NCBI RefSeq assembly: GCF_016658865.1 | Contig: NZ_CP067992.1 | Coordinates: forward strand, 763,001-827,000 | DNA length: 64,000 nt | Direction of reading: 5' to 3' | From: Streptococcus mitis | GTDB lineage: Bacteria > Bacillota > Bacilli > Lactobacillales > Streptococcaceae | Part shown: positions 1 through 8,448 of the stretch, piece after piece | How positions within the stretch are numbered: position 1 is the first letter of the stretch | Layout: every line of letters begins with the position of its first letter | The notes under the pieces: model-generated | What the model was told of the DNA's origin: nothing | What the model saw: only the letters and a program-made list of their open reading frames with translations | Database searches by the model: none | Position numbers and translations under genes: made by a program

Positions 1-194
1 GGCCTTTGTGGTCTTATGAACACATGTACACCCTAGGCCAACCAAATGAATTGGTGGCAGAATTCCTCAACTTTGTCCTCTCTGATGAAGCGCAAAGCGG
101 AATCGTTAAGGGAATGGGCTATATTTCTGTCAAGGAAATGAAGGTTGAAAAAGATGCTGTAGGAACGGTAACAGCACTAGAAGGGAGTCACTAA
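1..194 (+). CDS. pstS: PstS phosphate-binding protein, C-terminal fragment (cut by window edge)
   Basis: Only the last ~64 codons are present; the reading frame runs in from before base 1 and ends at TAA 192-194. The visible text (residues such as [19 protein letters not shown] and GMGYISV) is the typical C-terminal lobe of PstS-type phosphate-binding proteins, which deliver phosphate to the PstCA permease. Its stop overlaps the pstC ATG by one base (TAATG), so it is the first gene visible in a pst operon. The lipoprotein signal would lie outside the window. Assignment is from context plus the C-terminal text. Confidence 0.85.
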   Translation, partial: PLWSYEHMYTLGQPNELVAEFLNFVLSDEAQSGIVKGMGYISVKEMKVEKDAVGTVTALEGSH

Positions 195-1111
195 TGAATC
201 AAGAAGAATTAGCTAAAAAATTACTTTCTCCCTCAAAGAACTCTCGTCTAGAGAAACTAGGAAAAGGCTTGACCTTTGCCTGTCTGTCTTTGATTGTCAT
301 TATTGTGGCCATGATTTTGATCTTCGTAGCCCAAAAAGGTTTGTCGACCTTCTTTGTCAATGGAGTCAATATCTTTGATTTCCTCTTTGGACAAACTTGG
401 AATCCTTCAGGTAAACAATTTGGTGCCCTTCCTATGATTTTGGGTTCCTTTATTGTCACAATCTTGTCAGCTCTTATCGCAACTCCTTTTGCCATTGGTG
501 CGGCAGTCTTTATGACCGAAGTCTCACCAAAAGGTGCGAGAATCTTGCAACCAGCCATTGAATTGCTGGTTGGGATTCCTTCAGTTGTGTATGGATTTAT
601 TGGTTTGCAAGTCGTAGTTCCCTTTGTCCGCAGTGTCTTTGGTGGAACTGGTTTTGGGATTTTGTCAGGTATTTTCGTTCTCTTTGTCATGATTTTACCG
701 ACGGTAACCTTTATGACAACGGATAGCTTGCGTGCGGTGCCTCGTCACTACCGCGAAGCTAGTTTGGCTATGGGAGCCACTCGTTGGCAAACCATCTGGC
801 GCGTGACCTTAAAGGCGGCGCGTTCAGGGATTTTCACAGCAGTGGTCTTTGGGATGGCACGTGCCTTTGGTGAAGCCTTGGCCATTCAGATGGTGGTCGG
901 AAACTCAGCCGTTGTTCCAACTTCATTGACAACACCTGCTGCGACCTTGACCTCTGTTTTGACCATGGGTATCGGAAATACCGTTATGGGAACAGTTGAC
1001 AATAACGTTCTCTGGTCACTGGCCTTAGTCTTGCTCTTGATGAGTTTGGCCTTCAACAGTGTGATTAAATTGATTACGAAAGAAAGAGGAAAGAAAAACT
1101 ATGCACGCTAA
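194..1111 (+). CDS. pstC: Phosphate ABC transporter permease PstC
   Basis: 305-residue polytopic inner-membrane subunit of the PstSCAB phosphate importer. It has a cytoplasmic N-terminus, a first membrane helix near residues 24-48, and the binding-protein-dependent permease loop (EAA motif: REASLAMGATRWQTIWRV, around residues 191-208) that docks on the ATPase. Normal length for PstC. It starts on an ATG overlapping the pstS stop and overlaps pstA by 11 bases, consistent with one transcript and translational coupling. Confidence 0.95.
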   Translation: MNQEELAKKLLSPSKNSRLEKLGKGLTFACLSLIVIIVAMILIFVAQKGLSTFFVNGVNIFDFLFGQTWNPSGKQFGALPMILGSFIVTILSALIATPFAIGAAVFMTEVSPKGARILQPAIELLVGIPSVVYGFIGLQVVVPFVRSVFGGTGFGILSGIFVLFVMILPTVTFMTTDSLRAVPRHYREASLAMGATRWQTIWRVTLKAARSGIFTAVVFGMARAFGEALAIQMVVGNSAVVPTSLTTPAATLTSVLTMGIGNTVMGTVDNNVLWSLALVLLLMSLAFNSVIKLITKERGKKNYAR

Positions 1112-1985
1112 GAAATTAGATAAAATTGCAACAGCTGTCCTCTACTCGATTGCAGGAATTATCGTTGCCATCTTGGCATCCTTGATTCTTTATATCTTGC
1201 TTCGTGGGTTGCCCCACATCTCTTGGTCTTTCTTGACTGGTAAATCATCTTCTTACCAAGCTGGTGGAGGGATTGGAATTCAGCTCTATAATTCCTTCTT
1301 CCTTTTGGTCATCACCTTGATAATCTCTGTTCCCTTATCTATGGGGGCTGGGATTTTCCTAGCTGAATATGCTAAAAAAGGTCCTGTAACCAATTTTGTC
1401 AGAACCTGTATTGAAATCTTGTCTTCACTGCCATCAGTGGTTGTGGGTCTCTTTGGTTACTTAATCTTTGTAGTTCAGTTTGAGTATGGATTTTCAATCA
1501 TTTCAGGTGCCTTGGCCTTGACAGTCTTTAACCTGCCTCAGATGACTCGTAATGTTGAAGACAGCTTGAAACATGTTCACCATACGCAACGTGAGGCTGG
1601 TCTGGCTCTTGGGATTTCTCGTTGGGAGACTGTGGTCCATGTGGTCATTCCAGAAGCTCTTCCAGGTATTGTGACTGGGGTCGTCTTGGCCTCTGGTCGT
1701 ATCTTTGGTGAGGCTGCTGCTCTGATCTATACAGCAGGACAATCCGCTCCAGCCCTAGACTGGTCTAACTGGAACATTCTCAGTGTGACTAGCCCAATCT
1801 CTATCTTCCGTCAAGCAGAAACCTTGGCTGTTCACATCTGGAAAGTCAATAGTGAAGGAACTATTCCAGATGGAACTATCGTATCAGCAGGTTCTGCCGC
1901 CGTGCTCCTCATCTTTATCCTCATCTTTAACTTTGGAGCCCGCAAACTCGGAAGCTACCTACATAAGAAATTAACCGCTGCCTAA
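1101..1985 (+). CDS. pstA: Phosphate ABC transporter permease PstA
   Basis: 294-residue second permease subunit of the phosphate importer. About six hydrophobic segments are visible, with the EAA loop REAGLALGISRWETVVHV in the C-terminal half, the ATPase contact. The ATG at 1101 follows an AGAGGAAAG ribosome site inside the 3' end of pstC. pstB follows after 10 bases. Length and order (C-A-B-B-phoU) are standard for streptococci. Confidence 0.95.
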   Translation: MHAKKLDKIATAVLYSIAGIIVAILASLILYILLRGLPHISWSFLTGKSSSYQAGGGIGIQLYNSFFLLVITLIISVPLSMGAGIFLAEYAKKGPVTNFVRTCIEILSSLPSVVVGLFGYLIFVVQFEYGFSIISGALALTVFNLPQMTRNVEDSLKHVHHTQREAGLALGISRWETVVHVVIPEALPGIVTGVVLASGRIFGEAAALIYTAGQSAPALDWSNWNILSVTSPISIFRQAETLAVHIWKVNSEGTIPDGTIVSAGSAAVLLIFILIFNFGARKLGSYLHKKLTAA

Positions 1986-1995
1986 AGGAGAAGCC

Positions 1996-2799
1996 ATGTC
2001 AAAATATAATTGGGATGAAAAGCATATCATCACCTTTCCTGAAGAGAAAGTGGCCCTCTCTACTAAGGATTTACATGTTTACTACGGTAAAAAAGAATCC
2101 ATCAAGGGCATCGATATGCAATTTGAAAAAAATAAAATTACAGCCTTAATTGGCCCATCTGGATCAGGAAAATCAACCTACCTCCGCAGTCTCAATCGTA
2201 TGAATGATACGATTGATATTGCTAAGGTCACAGGTCAAATCCTCTATCAAGGGATTGATGTTAACCGTCCAGAAATCAATGTTTATGAGATGCGTAAGCA
2301 TATTGGAATGGTCTTCCAACGACCAAATCCTTTTGCCAAGTCTATCTACCGCAATATCACTTTTGCCCATGAACGTGCAGGAGTCAAGGACAAGCAAGTC
2401 TTGGATGAAATTGTAGAAACTTCTCTTCGTCAAGCTGCCCTTTGGGACCAGGTAAAAGACGATTTGCACAAGTCAGCCTTGACCCTATCAGGTGGTCAGC
2501 AGCAACGTCTCTGTATCGCTCGTGCCATTTCTGTTAAACCAGATATCCTCTTGATGGATGAGCCTGCGTCTGCCTTGGATCCGATTGCGACAGCCCAGCT
2601 GGAAGAAACCATGCTGGAATTGAAGAAGGACTTTACCATCATTATCGTGACCCACAGTATGCAGCAGGCTGCGCGTGCTAGTGACTATACAGGATTTTTC
2701 TACTTAGGTGACTTGATTGAGTATGATAAGACGTCTAATATTTTCCAAAATGCCAAACTACAGTCAACCAATGACTATGTAACAGGACACTTTGGATAG
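1996..2799 (+). CDS. pstB: Phosphate ABC transporter ATPase PstB, copy 1
   Basis: 267-residue ATP-binding subunit with a complete nucleotide-binding site: Walker [10 protein letters not shown], signature LSGGQQQR, Walker B ILLMDEPASALDP with the catalytic Glu, and an H-loop His (IIIVTHSM). It energises phosphate import through PstCA. Preceded by a good AGGAG site. A second, divergent PstB lies immediately downstream, so the pair probably forms a heterodimer; this copy has the canonical H-loop. Confidence 0.95.
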   Translation: MSKYNWDEKHIITFPEEKVALSTKDLHVYYGKKESIKGIDMQFEKNKITALIGPSGSGKSTYLRSLNRMNDTIDIAKVTGQILYQGIDVNRPEINVYEMRKHIGMVFQRPNPFAKSIYRNITFAHERAGVKDKQVLDEIVETSLRQAALWDQVKDDLHKSALTLSGGQQQRLCIARAISVKPDILLMDEPASALDPIATAQLEETMLELKKDFTIIIVTHSMQQAARASDYTGFFYLGDLIEYDKTSNIFQNAKLQSTNDYVTGHFG

Positions 2800-2811
2800 A
2801 AAGGAAACAGT

Positions 2812-3570
2812 ATGACAGAAGCGATTTTGCAGGTATCAGACCTGTCCGTTTACTACAATCAAAAGAAGGCCTTGAATAGTGTTTCCCTCTCTTTCCAACC
2901 TAAGGAAATTACAGCCTTGATTGGTCCATCTGGATCAGGGAAGTCAACCCTTCTCAAAGCTATTAACCGCATGGGGGATCTCAATCCAGAGGTTACTACA
3001 ACTGGTTCAGTGGTTTACAACGGCCACAATATCTACAGCCCACGTACAGATACAGTTGAATTGCGAAAGGAAATCGGTATGGTCTTCCAACAGCCAAACC
3101 CTTTCCCTATGTCTATCTACGAAAATGTTGTCTATGGGCTTCGTATCAATGGAGTGAAGGACAAGCAAGTTCTGGATGAAGCAGTGGAAAAAGCATTGCA
3201 GCGTGCTTCTATCTGGGATGAGGTCAAGGACCGTCTGCATGATTCAGCTATCGGGCTTTCAGGTGGACAACAGCAACGTGTCTGTGTTGCCCGTGTCTTG
3301 GCAACCAGTCCTAAAATCATTCTCTTGGATGAACCGACTTCAGCCTTGGACCCTATCTCTGCTGGGAAGATTGAGGAAACCTTGTATGGCCTAAAAGATA
3401 AATACACCATGCTCTTGGTTACACGTTCTATGCAACAAGCCTCTCGTATCTCTGACAAGACAGGATTTTTCCTTGATGGAGATTTGGTCGAGTTTAACGA
3501 TACCAAGAAGATGTTCCTCAACCCACAACACAAGGAAACAGAAGATTATATTTCAGGAAAATTTGGATAA
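2812..3570 (+). CDS. pstB: Phosphate ABC transporter ATPase PstB, copy 2 (H-loop His replaced by Arg)
   Basis: 252-residue paralogue of the preceding gene. Walker [10 protein letters not shown], signature LSGGQQQR and Walker [14 protein letters not shown] are intact, but the switch-loop position reads VTRSMQQA: codon 3424-3426 is CGT (Arg) where PstB proteins normally have His. This suggests a composite ATPase with one canonical and one degenerate site if it pairs with copy 1. It lies 12 bases after copy 1 with its own AAGGAAAC site and is followed by phoU. Confidence 0.93.
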   Translation: MTEAILQVSDLSVYYNQKKALNSVSLSFQPKEITALIGPSGSGKSTLLKAINRMGDLNPEVTTTGSVVYNGHNIYSPRTDTVELRKEIGMVFQQPNPFPMSIYENVVYGLRINGVKDKQVLDEAVEKALQRASIWDEVKDRLHDSAIGLSGGQQQRVCVARVLATSPKIILLDEPTSALDPISAGKIEETLYGLKDKYTMLLVTRSMQQASRISDKTGFFLDGDLVEFNDTKKMFLNPQHKETEDYISGKFG

Positions 3571-3578
3571 GGAGATAA

Positions 3579-4235
3579 ATGATGTTACGTTCTCAATTTG
3601 AAGAAGATTTAGAGAAATTGCACAACCAGTTCTACGCTATGGGACAGGAAGTGCTATCCCAAATCAATCGTACAGTGCGTGCCTTTGTCACGCATGACCG
3701 TGATTTGGCCAAAGAAGTTATCGAAGACGATGCAGAAGTAAATGAATACGAAGTGAAACTGGAGAAGAAATCATTTGAAATGATTGCCCTCCAACAACCC
3801 GTTTCTCAGGACTTGCGTACAGTTCTAACCGTCTTGAAGGCTGTATCTGACTTAGAACGTATGGGTGACCATGCTGTTTCTATTGCCAAGGCAGCAATTC
3901 GTATGAAAGGGGAGCAACGCATCCCAGCTGTTGAAGAAGAAATCAAGAGAATGGGTCGCGATGTCAAAAACTTCGTCGAAGCAGCCCTTGATCTCTATCT
4001 CAATGCGTCAGTAGACCAGGCCTATGAAGTAGCAGCCATGGACGAAAAAATCAACCATTACTTTGATAGCATTCGTGACTTGGCTACAGAAGAAATCAAG
4101 AAAAATCCTGATGCCATCGTTACAGGTCGTGATTATTTCCAAGTGATTGCCTTCTTGGAACGCATTGGAGACTATGCCAAAAATATCTGTGAATGGGTTG
4201 TTTACTTTGAAACAGGTAAGATTGTCGAACTATAA
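3579..4235 (+). CDS. phoU: Phosphate uptake regulator PhoU
   Basis: 218-residue all-helical protein with the two PhoU repeats; the metal-binding signatures appear as the E/D-rich segments ERMGDHAV (repeat 1) and ERIGDYAKNI (repeat 2). PhoU moderates the Pst transporter and its two-component signalling. Two adjacent ATGs (3579, 3582) follow TAAGGAGA; the second is slightly better spaced. Last gene of the pst operon, closed by the hairpin at 4255-4290. Confidence 0.93.
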   Translation: MMLRSQFEEDLEKLHNQFYAMGQEVLSQINRTVRAFVTHDRDLAKEVIEDDAEVNEYEVKLEKKSFEMIALQQPVSQDLRTVLTVLKAVSDLERMGDHAVSIAKAAIRMKGEQRIPAVEEEIKRMGRDVKNFVEAALDLYLNASVDQAYEVAAMDEKINHYFDSIRDLATEEIKKNPDAIVTGRDYFQVIAFLERIGDYAKNICEWVVYFETGKIVEL

Positions 4236-4254
4236 AATAGGTTCAATCTGTATA

Positions 4255-4290
4255 AAAAGGAGCTTGAAGTCGACCGATAGCTCCTTTTAT
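4255..4290 (+). terminator. Rho-independent terminator of the pst operon
   Basis: Ten-base perfect stem AAAAGGAGCT / AGCTCCTTTT (4255-4264 with 4279-4288) and a T-rich 3' arm, just after phoU. Confidence 0.85.
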
Positions 4291-4333
4291 TGAATGAAAA
4301 AAATATTTTTAAGATAAAAATTCAAAAAAACAC

Positions 4334-4362
4334 TTGACAAGCAACTTGGATAGCGTTATAAT
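4334..4362 (+). promoter_or_regulatory. Consensus sigma-A promoter for the amino-acid-binding lipoprotein
   Basis: TTGACA (4334-4339), a 17-base spacer and TATAAT (4357-4362) match the consensus exactly. The start codon lies 32 bases downstream of the -10. This separates the gene from the pst operon. Confidence 0.9.
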
Positions 4363-4393
4363 TATACAAAATTAACAGAGAGGTTGTTTATTT

Positions 4394-5209
4394 ATGAAAT
4401 CGAAAAAATGGATATTTGTTTTATGTAGCTTTCTTGCAAGTTTCTTCTTAGTGGCTTGCCAGTCGGGTTCTAATGGTTCTCAGTCAGCTGTTGAGGCCAT
4501 TAAGCAAAAGGGGAAATTAGTTGTGGCGACTAGTCCTGATTATGCACCTTTTGAATTCCAAGCCTTGGTTGACGGGAAAAATCAGATAGTTGGTGCGGAC
4601 ATTGATATGGCCCAAGCTATCGCTGATGAACTTGGGGTGAAGTTGGAAATTTCAAGCATGAGTTTTGATAATGTCTTGACTAGTCTTCAAACTGGTAAGG
4701 CTGACCTAGCTGTCGCAGGAATTAGCGCTACTGATGAGAGAAAAGAAGTCTTTGATTTTTCAATCCCTTACTATGAAAACAAGATTAGTTTCTTGGTTCG
4801 TAAGGCCGATGTAGAAAAATACAAGGATTTAACTAGCCTTGAAAGTGCTAATATTGCAGCCCAAAAAGGAACTGTTCCAGAATCAATGGTCAAGGAACAA
4901 TTGCCAAAAGCTCAATTGACTTCCCTAACCAATATGGGTGAAGCTGTCAATGAATTGCAAGCTGGAAAAGTAGATGCTGTTCACATGGATGAGCCTGTTG
5001 CCCTTAGCTATGCTGCTAAAAATGCAGACCTAGCTGTCGCAACTGTTAGCTTGAAAATGAAGGACGGCGAAGCCAATGCAGTTGCCCTTAGAAAAAATAG
5101 TGCTGATTTGAAAGAAGTGGTGGACAAAGTCATCCAAAAACTCAAGGATGAAGGAACTTACCAAAGCTATCTTGAAAAAGCAGCAAGCCTAACAGAAGTT
5201 GAAGAATAA
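4394..5209 (+). CDS. Amino-acid ABC transporter substrate-binding lipoprotein
   Basis: 271-residue periplasmic-binding-protein family 3 lipoprotein. The signal peptide ends in the lipobox LVAC (Cys22), giving a membrane-anchored extracellular receptor. Family features include KLVVATSPDYAPFEF, GADIDMAQAIADELGV, GKADLAVAGISAT and the two-lobe pattern of polar amino-acid receptors. No permease or ATPase is adjacent, so it is an orphan receptor that must work with transporter subunits encoded elsewhere. The exact ligand cannot be read from sequence. Confidence 0.9.
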   Translation: MKSKKWIFVLCSFLASFFLVACQSGSNGSQSAVEAIKQKGKLVVATSPDYAPFEFQALVDGKNQIVGADIDMAQAIADELGVKLEISSMSFDNVLTSLQTGKADLAVAGISATDERKEVFDFSIPYYENKISFLVRKADVEKYKDLTSLESANIAAQKGTVPESMVKEQLPKAQLTSLTNMGEAVNELQAGKVDAVHMDEPVALSYAAKNADLAVATVSLKMKDGEANAVALRKNSADLKEVVDKVIQKLKDEGTYQSYLEKAASLTEVEE

Positions 5210-5210
5210 G

Positions 5211-5250
5211 AAAAAAGCAGAGTTGGAAGTCATTCCAATTCTGCTTTTAA
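5211..5250. terminator. Bidirectional terminator between convergent genes
   Basis: AAAAAGCAGA(g)TTGGAA / TTCCAA(t)TCTGCTTTT forms a long stem flanked by A-tract and T-tract, so it can end both the lipoprotein gene and, in reverse, the MocR gene, whose last codons lie inside it. Confidence 0.85.
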
Positions 5251-6501
5251 ATAGTTTAAAACATTTTCCAGATTGTCTAAGGACACCTTGGCAAATTGAT
5301 AAGGGCAAGCACCCAAGTAAGCCTTTTCAAAGAAGTCCAAGCCCAGTTGACTGTGTTTGAGACTGGCAATTTTAGGATACTGTCGCAAGTCTAGTAATAA
5401 ACCATCGTGAAGAGGGAAATGAAGAAGGGGACAAGGTGTTTTAGTTAACCTTTTCTCGATTTGCTTCTGGTAAGCTTCCTGATTGGCCAAGCGAGCCAGA
5501 CGGTTTTTCTCAAACAGTTGACTGTCGATATAGAGTGATAAAGCCTTTTGCATGATGAGGTTGCTGTCGTAGTCTAGGATATTTTTGTAGGCCACAAAGG
5601 CTTCCTTGATAGCATTTGGCAGAATGAGTGCCGTGATCCGTAGGGCTGGAAAGAGGCTGGTTGAGAAGGACTTGATGTAAATGACCCTCTCCTCTGTATC
5701 TAGGTAGTGGAAGGTTTGGCCCTTTTTAGAGTCCAAATCTCCCAGATAGTCATCCTCTACGATATAGACTCCATACTTGGTAGCTAGGTCAAGAATAGCT
5801 CGTTTGTCTTGATCAGAATAGGAATGTCCCAGAGGATAGTGAAATCGAGGAATGGTATAGAAAAACTTAATTTTTCCTGTCTTGAAATGGCCTTCCAGCT
5901 CCTCCAAGTCAATCCCATCAATGCCTCGTTCAATCGTTTGATAGTCCAAGCCCTGAGCAATCAAGAGGCGATTCATTCGATGGTAGGTCGGCTGTTCCAC
6001 CAAGATTTCCTTGGCTTGGCTAGGAAAGGAAATTTGAGAGAGGATAAAAAGGGCTTGTTGGGTTCCAGAAGTCAGTACCAGTTGGTCAGCCTTGCAGTAG
6101 AGGGCTTGGTCAAAGAGGAGTTGGTGAATGGACTGTCTTAGGTCTTCTAAACCTTCTTGGTTGTCATAATAGTTGAAGAGGTAGTTTTCTCGGCCAATCA
6201 AGGTTTCATTGACACAGAGTCGAAAATCGTCGTAGGCGCTGGCATGTTCGTCTGTAACCTCAATTTCTAGGTCCTGGTGTTGCCCTTGTTCTAGGACATA
6301 GTAGCCACTCTGGGGCTTAGCATAGAGGTATTGTTCGTGCCGTAATTCCAGCAGGGCTCGTTGGACAGTATCCTTGCTACAGTGAAAGTCAAGGCTTAGT
6401 TGACGGATAGAAGGCAGGCGGCTTCCCGTCGGAAAACGTCCAGACTCGATACTATTTTTCAGATAAGCTACGACCTCTTGGTACTTGCTTTGTTTCTTCA
6501 T
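5230..6501 (-). CDS. MocR-family regulator (GntR DNA-binding domain plus aminotransferase-like domain)
   Basis: 423 residues. The N-terminal ~75 residues form a GntR winged helix (SRLPSIRQLSLDFHCSKDTV, with the family LPSxRxL). The remainder is a fold-type I aminotransferase domain, including VLTSGTQQALF, EQPTYH, VEDDYLGD and the PLP-lysine region YIKSFSTSLFPALR. Such proteins bind PLP and act as transcription factors, not as enzymes. The target is unknown; candidates are the divergent budA side or its own promoter. Convergent with the upstream lipoprotein gene. Confidence 0.9.
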   Translation of the reverse strand: MKKQSKYQEVVAYLKNSIESGRFPTGSRLPSIRQLSLDFHCSKDTVQRALLELRHEQYLYAKPQSGYYVLEQGQHQDLEIEVTDEHASAYDDFRLCVNETLIGRENYLFNYYDNQEGLEDLRQSIHQLLFDQALYCKADQLVLTSGTQQALFILSQISFPSQAKEILVEQPTYHRMNRLLIAQGLDYQTIERGIDGIDLEELEGHFKTGKIKFFYTIPRFHYPLGHSYSDQDKRAILDLATKYGVYIVEDDYLGDLDSKKGQTFHYLDTEERVIYIKSFSTSLFPALRITALILPNAIKEAFVAYKNILDYDSNLIMQKALSLYIDSQLFEKNRLARLANQEAYQKQIEKRLTKTPCPLLHFPLHDGLLLDLRQYPKIASLKHSQLGLDFFEKAYLGACPYQFAKVSLDNLENVLNYLKAELE

Positions 6502-6627
6502 TCCAGACCTCCCTTGATTTTGTTACATTGTACCCTTTTTTTTCCTTCTTGGCAATGTCTAGAGTGTTTCTCTCGTTCACATCTAGGGGTAAATGTGGTA
6601 TACTTAGGAGTAACATTTATAGAATAA

Positions 6628-6821
6628 TACTCTTTGAAAATCTCTTCAAACCACGTCAGCTTCGCCTTGCCGTAGATATGGTTACTGACTTCGTCAGTTC
6701 TATCCACAACCTCAAAACAGTGTTTTGAGCTGACTTCGTCAGTCTTATCTACAACCTCAAAGCAGTGCTTTGGGCAACCTGCGGCTCGATTCCTAGTTTG
6801 CTCTTTGATTTTCATTGAGTA
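6628..6821. repeat. BOX element (boxA-boxB-boxC)
   Basis: 194-bp element bounded by TA dinucleotides. Positions 6654-6675 match the site of the standard BOX-A1R typing primer with one difference. It contains a 45-bp boxB-like unit repeated (TGACTTCGTCAG ... CAGTGTTTTGAG, then again with CAGTGCTTTGGG) and ends in the typical boxC text CTCTTTGATTTTCATTGAG. BOX elements are dispersed in pneumococcus and close relatives. It fills most of the 338-bp gap between the MocR gene and budA. Confidence 0.85.
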
Positions 6822-6825
6822 TAAT
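6798..6825 (+). promoter_or_regulatory. Candidate promoter at the BOX 3' end, for budA
   Basis: TTGCTC (6798-6803), a 16-base spacer and TATAAT (6820-6825). The first two bases of the -10 are the terminal TA of the BOX element, so the promoter would be a BOX/host hybrid. It predicts a start near 6832 and a very short leader before the ATG at 6840. A second candidate -10 (TATACT near 6599) lies upstream of the BOX. Confidence 0.45.
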
Positions 6826-6839
6826 AGACAAGAAAGAGA

Positions 6840-7571
6840 ATGGATAAGAACGTGCAGGAACCAGTGAAATTATTTCAATACAATACCCTTGGAGCCTTGA
6901 TGGCTGGCCTTTATGGTGGGACCATGACAGTAGGAGAATTACTAGAGCATGGTGACCTTGGTTTGGGGACCTTGGATTCTATTGATGGGGAATTGATTGT
7001 CTTGGATGGCAAGGCTTATCAGGCCAAAGGCTCAGGAGAGCAACCAGAAATTGTAGAAGTGTCACCAGATGCCCTTATTCCTTACGCTGCAGTGGTACCG
7101 CATCAAGCAGAGGTTATTTTCCGCCAGCGCTTTGAGATGACAGACAAGGAATTGGAAGAACGAATCGAGTCTTATTATGATGGGGAAAATCTTTTCCGCT
7201 CTATCAAGATTCGTGGGGAATTTTCGCATATGCATGTGCGCATGATTCCCAAGTCGACACCAGATACCAAGTTTGCTGAGGTTGCAACCCATCAGCCTGA
7301 ATATAGTCGCGACAATGTGGCAGGAACCATCGTTGGTTTCTGGACCCCAGAAATTTTCCACGGGGTCAGTGTGGCAGGCTACCATCTCCACTTCATCTCA
7401 GATGACTTGACCTTCGGTGGACATGTCATGGACTTTGTTATCAAGGAAGGGATCATCGAGGTAGGAGCAGTTGACCAATTAGACCAACGGTTCCCAGTCC
7501 AAGATCGTCAATACTTGTTTGCTAAGTTCAATGTTGACGAGATGAAAAAAGATATTGAAAAGGCAGAATAG
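6840..7571 (+). CDS. budA: Alpha-acetolactate decarboxylase
   Basis: 243-residue cytoplasmic enzyme that converts 2-acetolactate to acetoin. Family signatures are visible: FQYNTLGALMAGLYGG at the N-terminus and the zinc-ligand segment GYHLHFISDDLTFGGHV near residues 179-195, with the conserved IRGEF Arg/Glu before it. Normal length. It lies directly after a BOX element and nine bases before the YhfC-type protease gene, probably co-transcribed. The pathway drains excess pyruvate and controls acetolactate levels. Confidence 0.93.
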   Translation: MDKNVQEPVKLFQYNTLGALMAGLYGGTMTVGELLEHGDLGLGTLDSIDGELIVLDGKAYQAKGSGEQPEIVEVSPDALIPYAAVVPHQAEVIFRQRFEMTDKELEERIESYYDGENLFRSIKIRGEFSHMHVRMIPKSTPDTKFAEVATHQPEYSRDNVAGTIVGFWTPEIFHGVSVAGYHLHFISDDLTFGGHVMDFVIKEGIIEVGAVDQLDQRFPVQDRQYLFAKFNVDEMKKDIEKAE

Positions 7572-7580
7572 GAGAAGAAA

Positions 7581-8333
7581 ATGACCATTCATATTATCAT
7601 TACTATGGTGCTGTTACTGGCTTTCTTGCTAGGAAGCATTTGGTATACCAAAAAGAAATACCAGATTAATCTAGCTGTTTTGGGCTTGGGGGCTGTCGCC
7701 TTCTTTGTCTCTTCACAGATTTTAGAAAAACTGGTGCATATCTTGGTTTTACATCCTCAAAAAGACGGTAGTATTGCCCTCTTGCAAGATCATCCACTTG
7801 TCTATATCATCTATGGCATAGCCATGGCAGCCTTTTTTGAGGAAACTGCTCGTCTTGTTTTCTTCAAATGGTTGGAGAAAAAGAGAAGTTTGGACAAGGC
7901 AGACGCCTTGGCTTATGGGTTAGGTCATGGTGGTTTGGAATTGATTTTCCTGGGCCTTACTAGTTTGATTAATCTCTACATTGTTCTCTCAGCAGTTCAA
8001 ACTCAGAATCCACAGGTCATGCAATTGCTGTCTGAAAATATGTTGAAAACCATTCAGTCGCTGTCTGTCTGGCAGATTTATTTGCTTGGTTTTGAACGGA
8101 TTTTGGCTCTAGGATTCCAATTGCTGTTGACCGTTTGGGTTTACCAAGCTGTTCGCCAGAAGAAATGGACATATCTCCTAGCGGCTTATGGACTCCATGC
8201 CTTCTTTGACCTGGCACCATCTCTTGCTCAAGTTGGCTGGCTGACAAATCCTGTCTTGGTTGAAGTTGTCCTAGCACTTGAACTTGTTCTAGTCGCCTAT
8301 GGAACCAAGGCTATCTTTTGCAAAAAATCATAA
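7581..8333 (+). CDS. YhfC-family putative intramembrane glutamic protease
   Basis: 250-residue polytopic membrane protein with roughly seven hydrophobic segments. It carries the YhfC/CPBP-like signatures FFEETARLVFF (EExxR, near residue 86) and LGHGGLELIF (HGGxE), plus AYGLHAFFDL near the C-terminus (a third HxxxD motif). This is the signature set of membrane-embedded proteases of the CAAX-protease-like superfamily. No substrate can be proposed. Follows budA after an AGGAGAAG site. Confidence 0.75.
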   Translation: MTIHIIITMVLLLAFLLGSIWYTKKKYQINLAVLGLGAVAFFVSSQILEKLVHILVLHPQKDGSIALLQDHPLVYIIYGIAMAAFFEETARLVFFKWLEKKRSLDKADALAYGLGHGGLELIFLGLTSLINLYIVLSAVQTQNPQVMQLLSENMLKTIQSLSVWQIYLLGFERILALGFQLLLTVWVYQAVRQKKWTYLLAAYGLHAFFDLAPSLAQVGWLTNPVLVEVVLALELVLVAYGTKAIFCKKS

Positions 8334-8410
8334 GAAAGAAGGGGGAGACCTCTTTTTCTTATGCAAAAACCAAACGAGATTTTTTTAGGGTCGTCAAATG
8401 GTCTTAAAAA

Positions 8411-8419
8411 TGGTATAAT
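8411..8419 (+). promoter_or_regulatory. Extended -10 promoter for murB
   Basis: TGGTATAAT (TGnTATAAT) 30 bases before the murB ATG. No convincing -35 hexamer, which is usual for extended -10 promoters in streptococci. Confidence 0.7.
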
Positions 8420-8448
8420 GGAATGAATTTTGAAAAAGGAAGAGTGAC

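Noticed and set aside
199-690. 163-codon minus-strand frame opposite pstC
   Set aside because: Shadow of a strongly coding membrane protein; composition is the antisense of hydrophobic codons and there is no start context.
6498-6815. 105-codon minus-strand frame over the BOX element
   Set aside because: Encoded mainly by the boxB repeat (KHCFEVVD repeated) and runs into the MocR start; typical BOX artefact.
8332-8364. Purine-rich stretch after the YhfC-type gene as a terminator
   Set aside because: The two arms pair poorly (several mismatches), so it was not listed.
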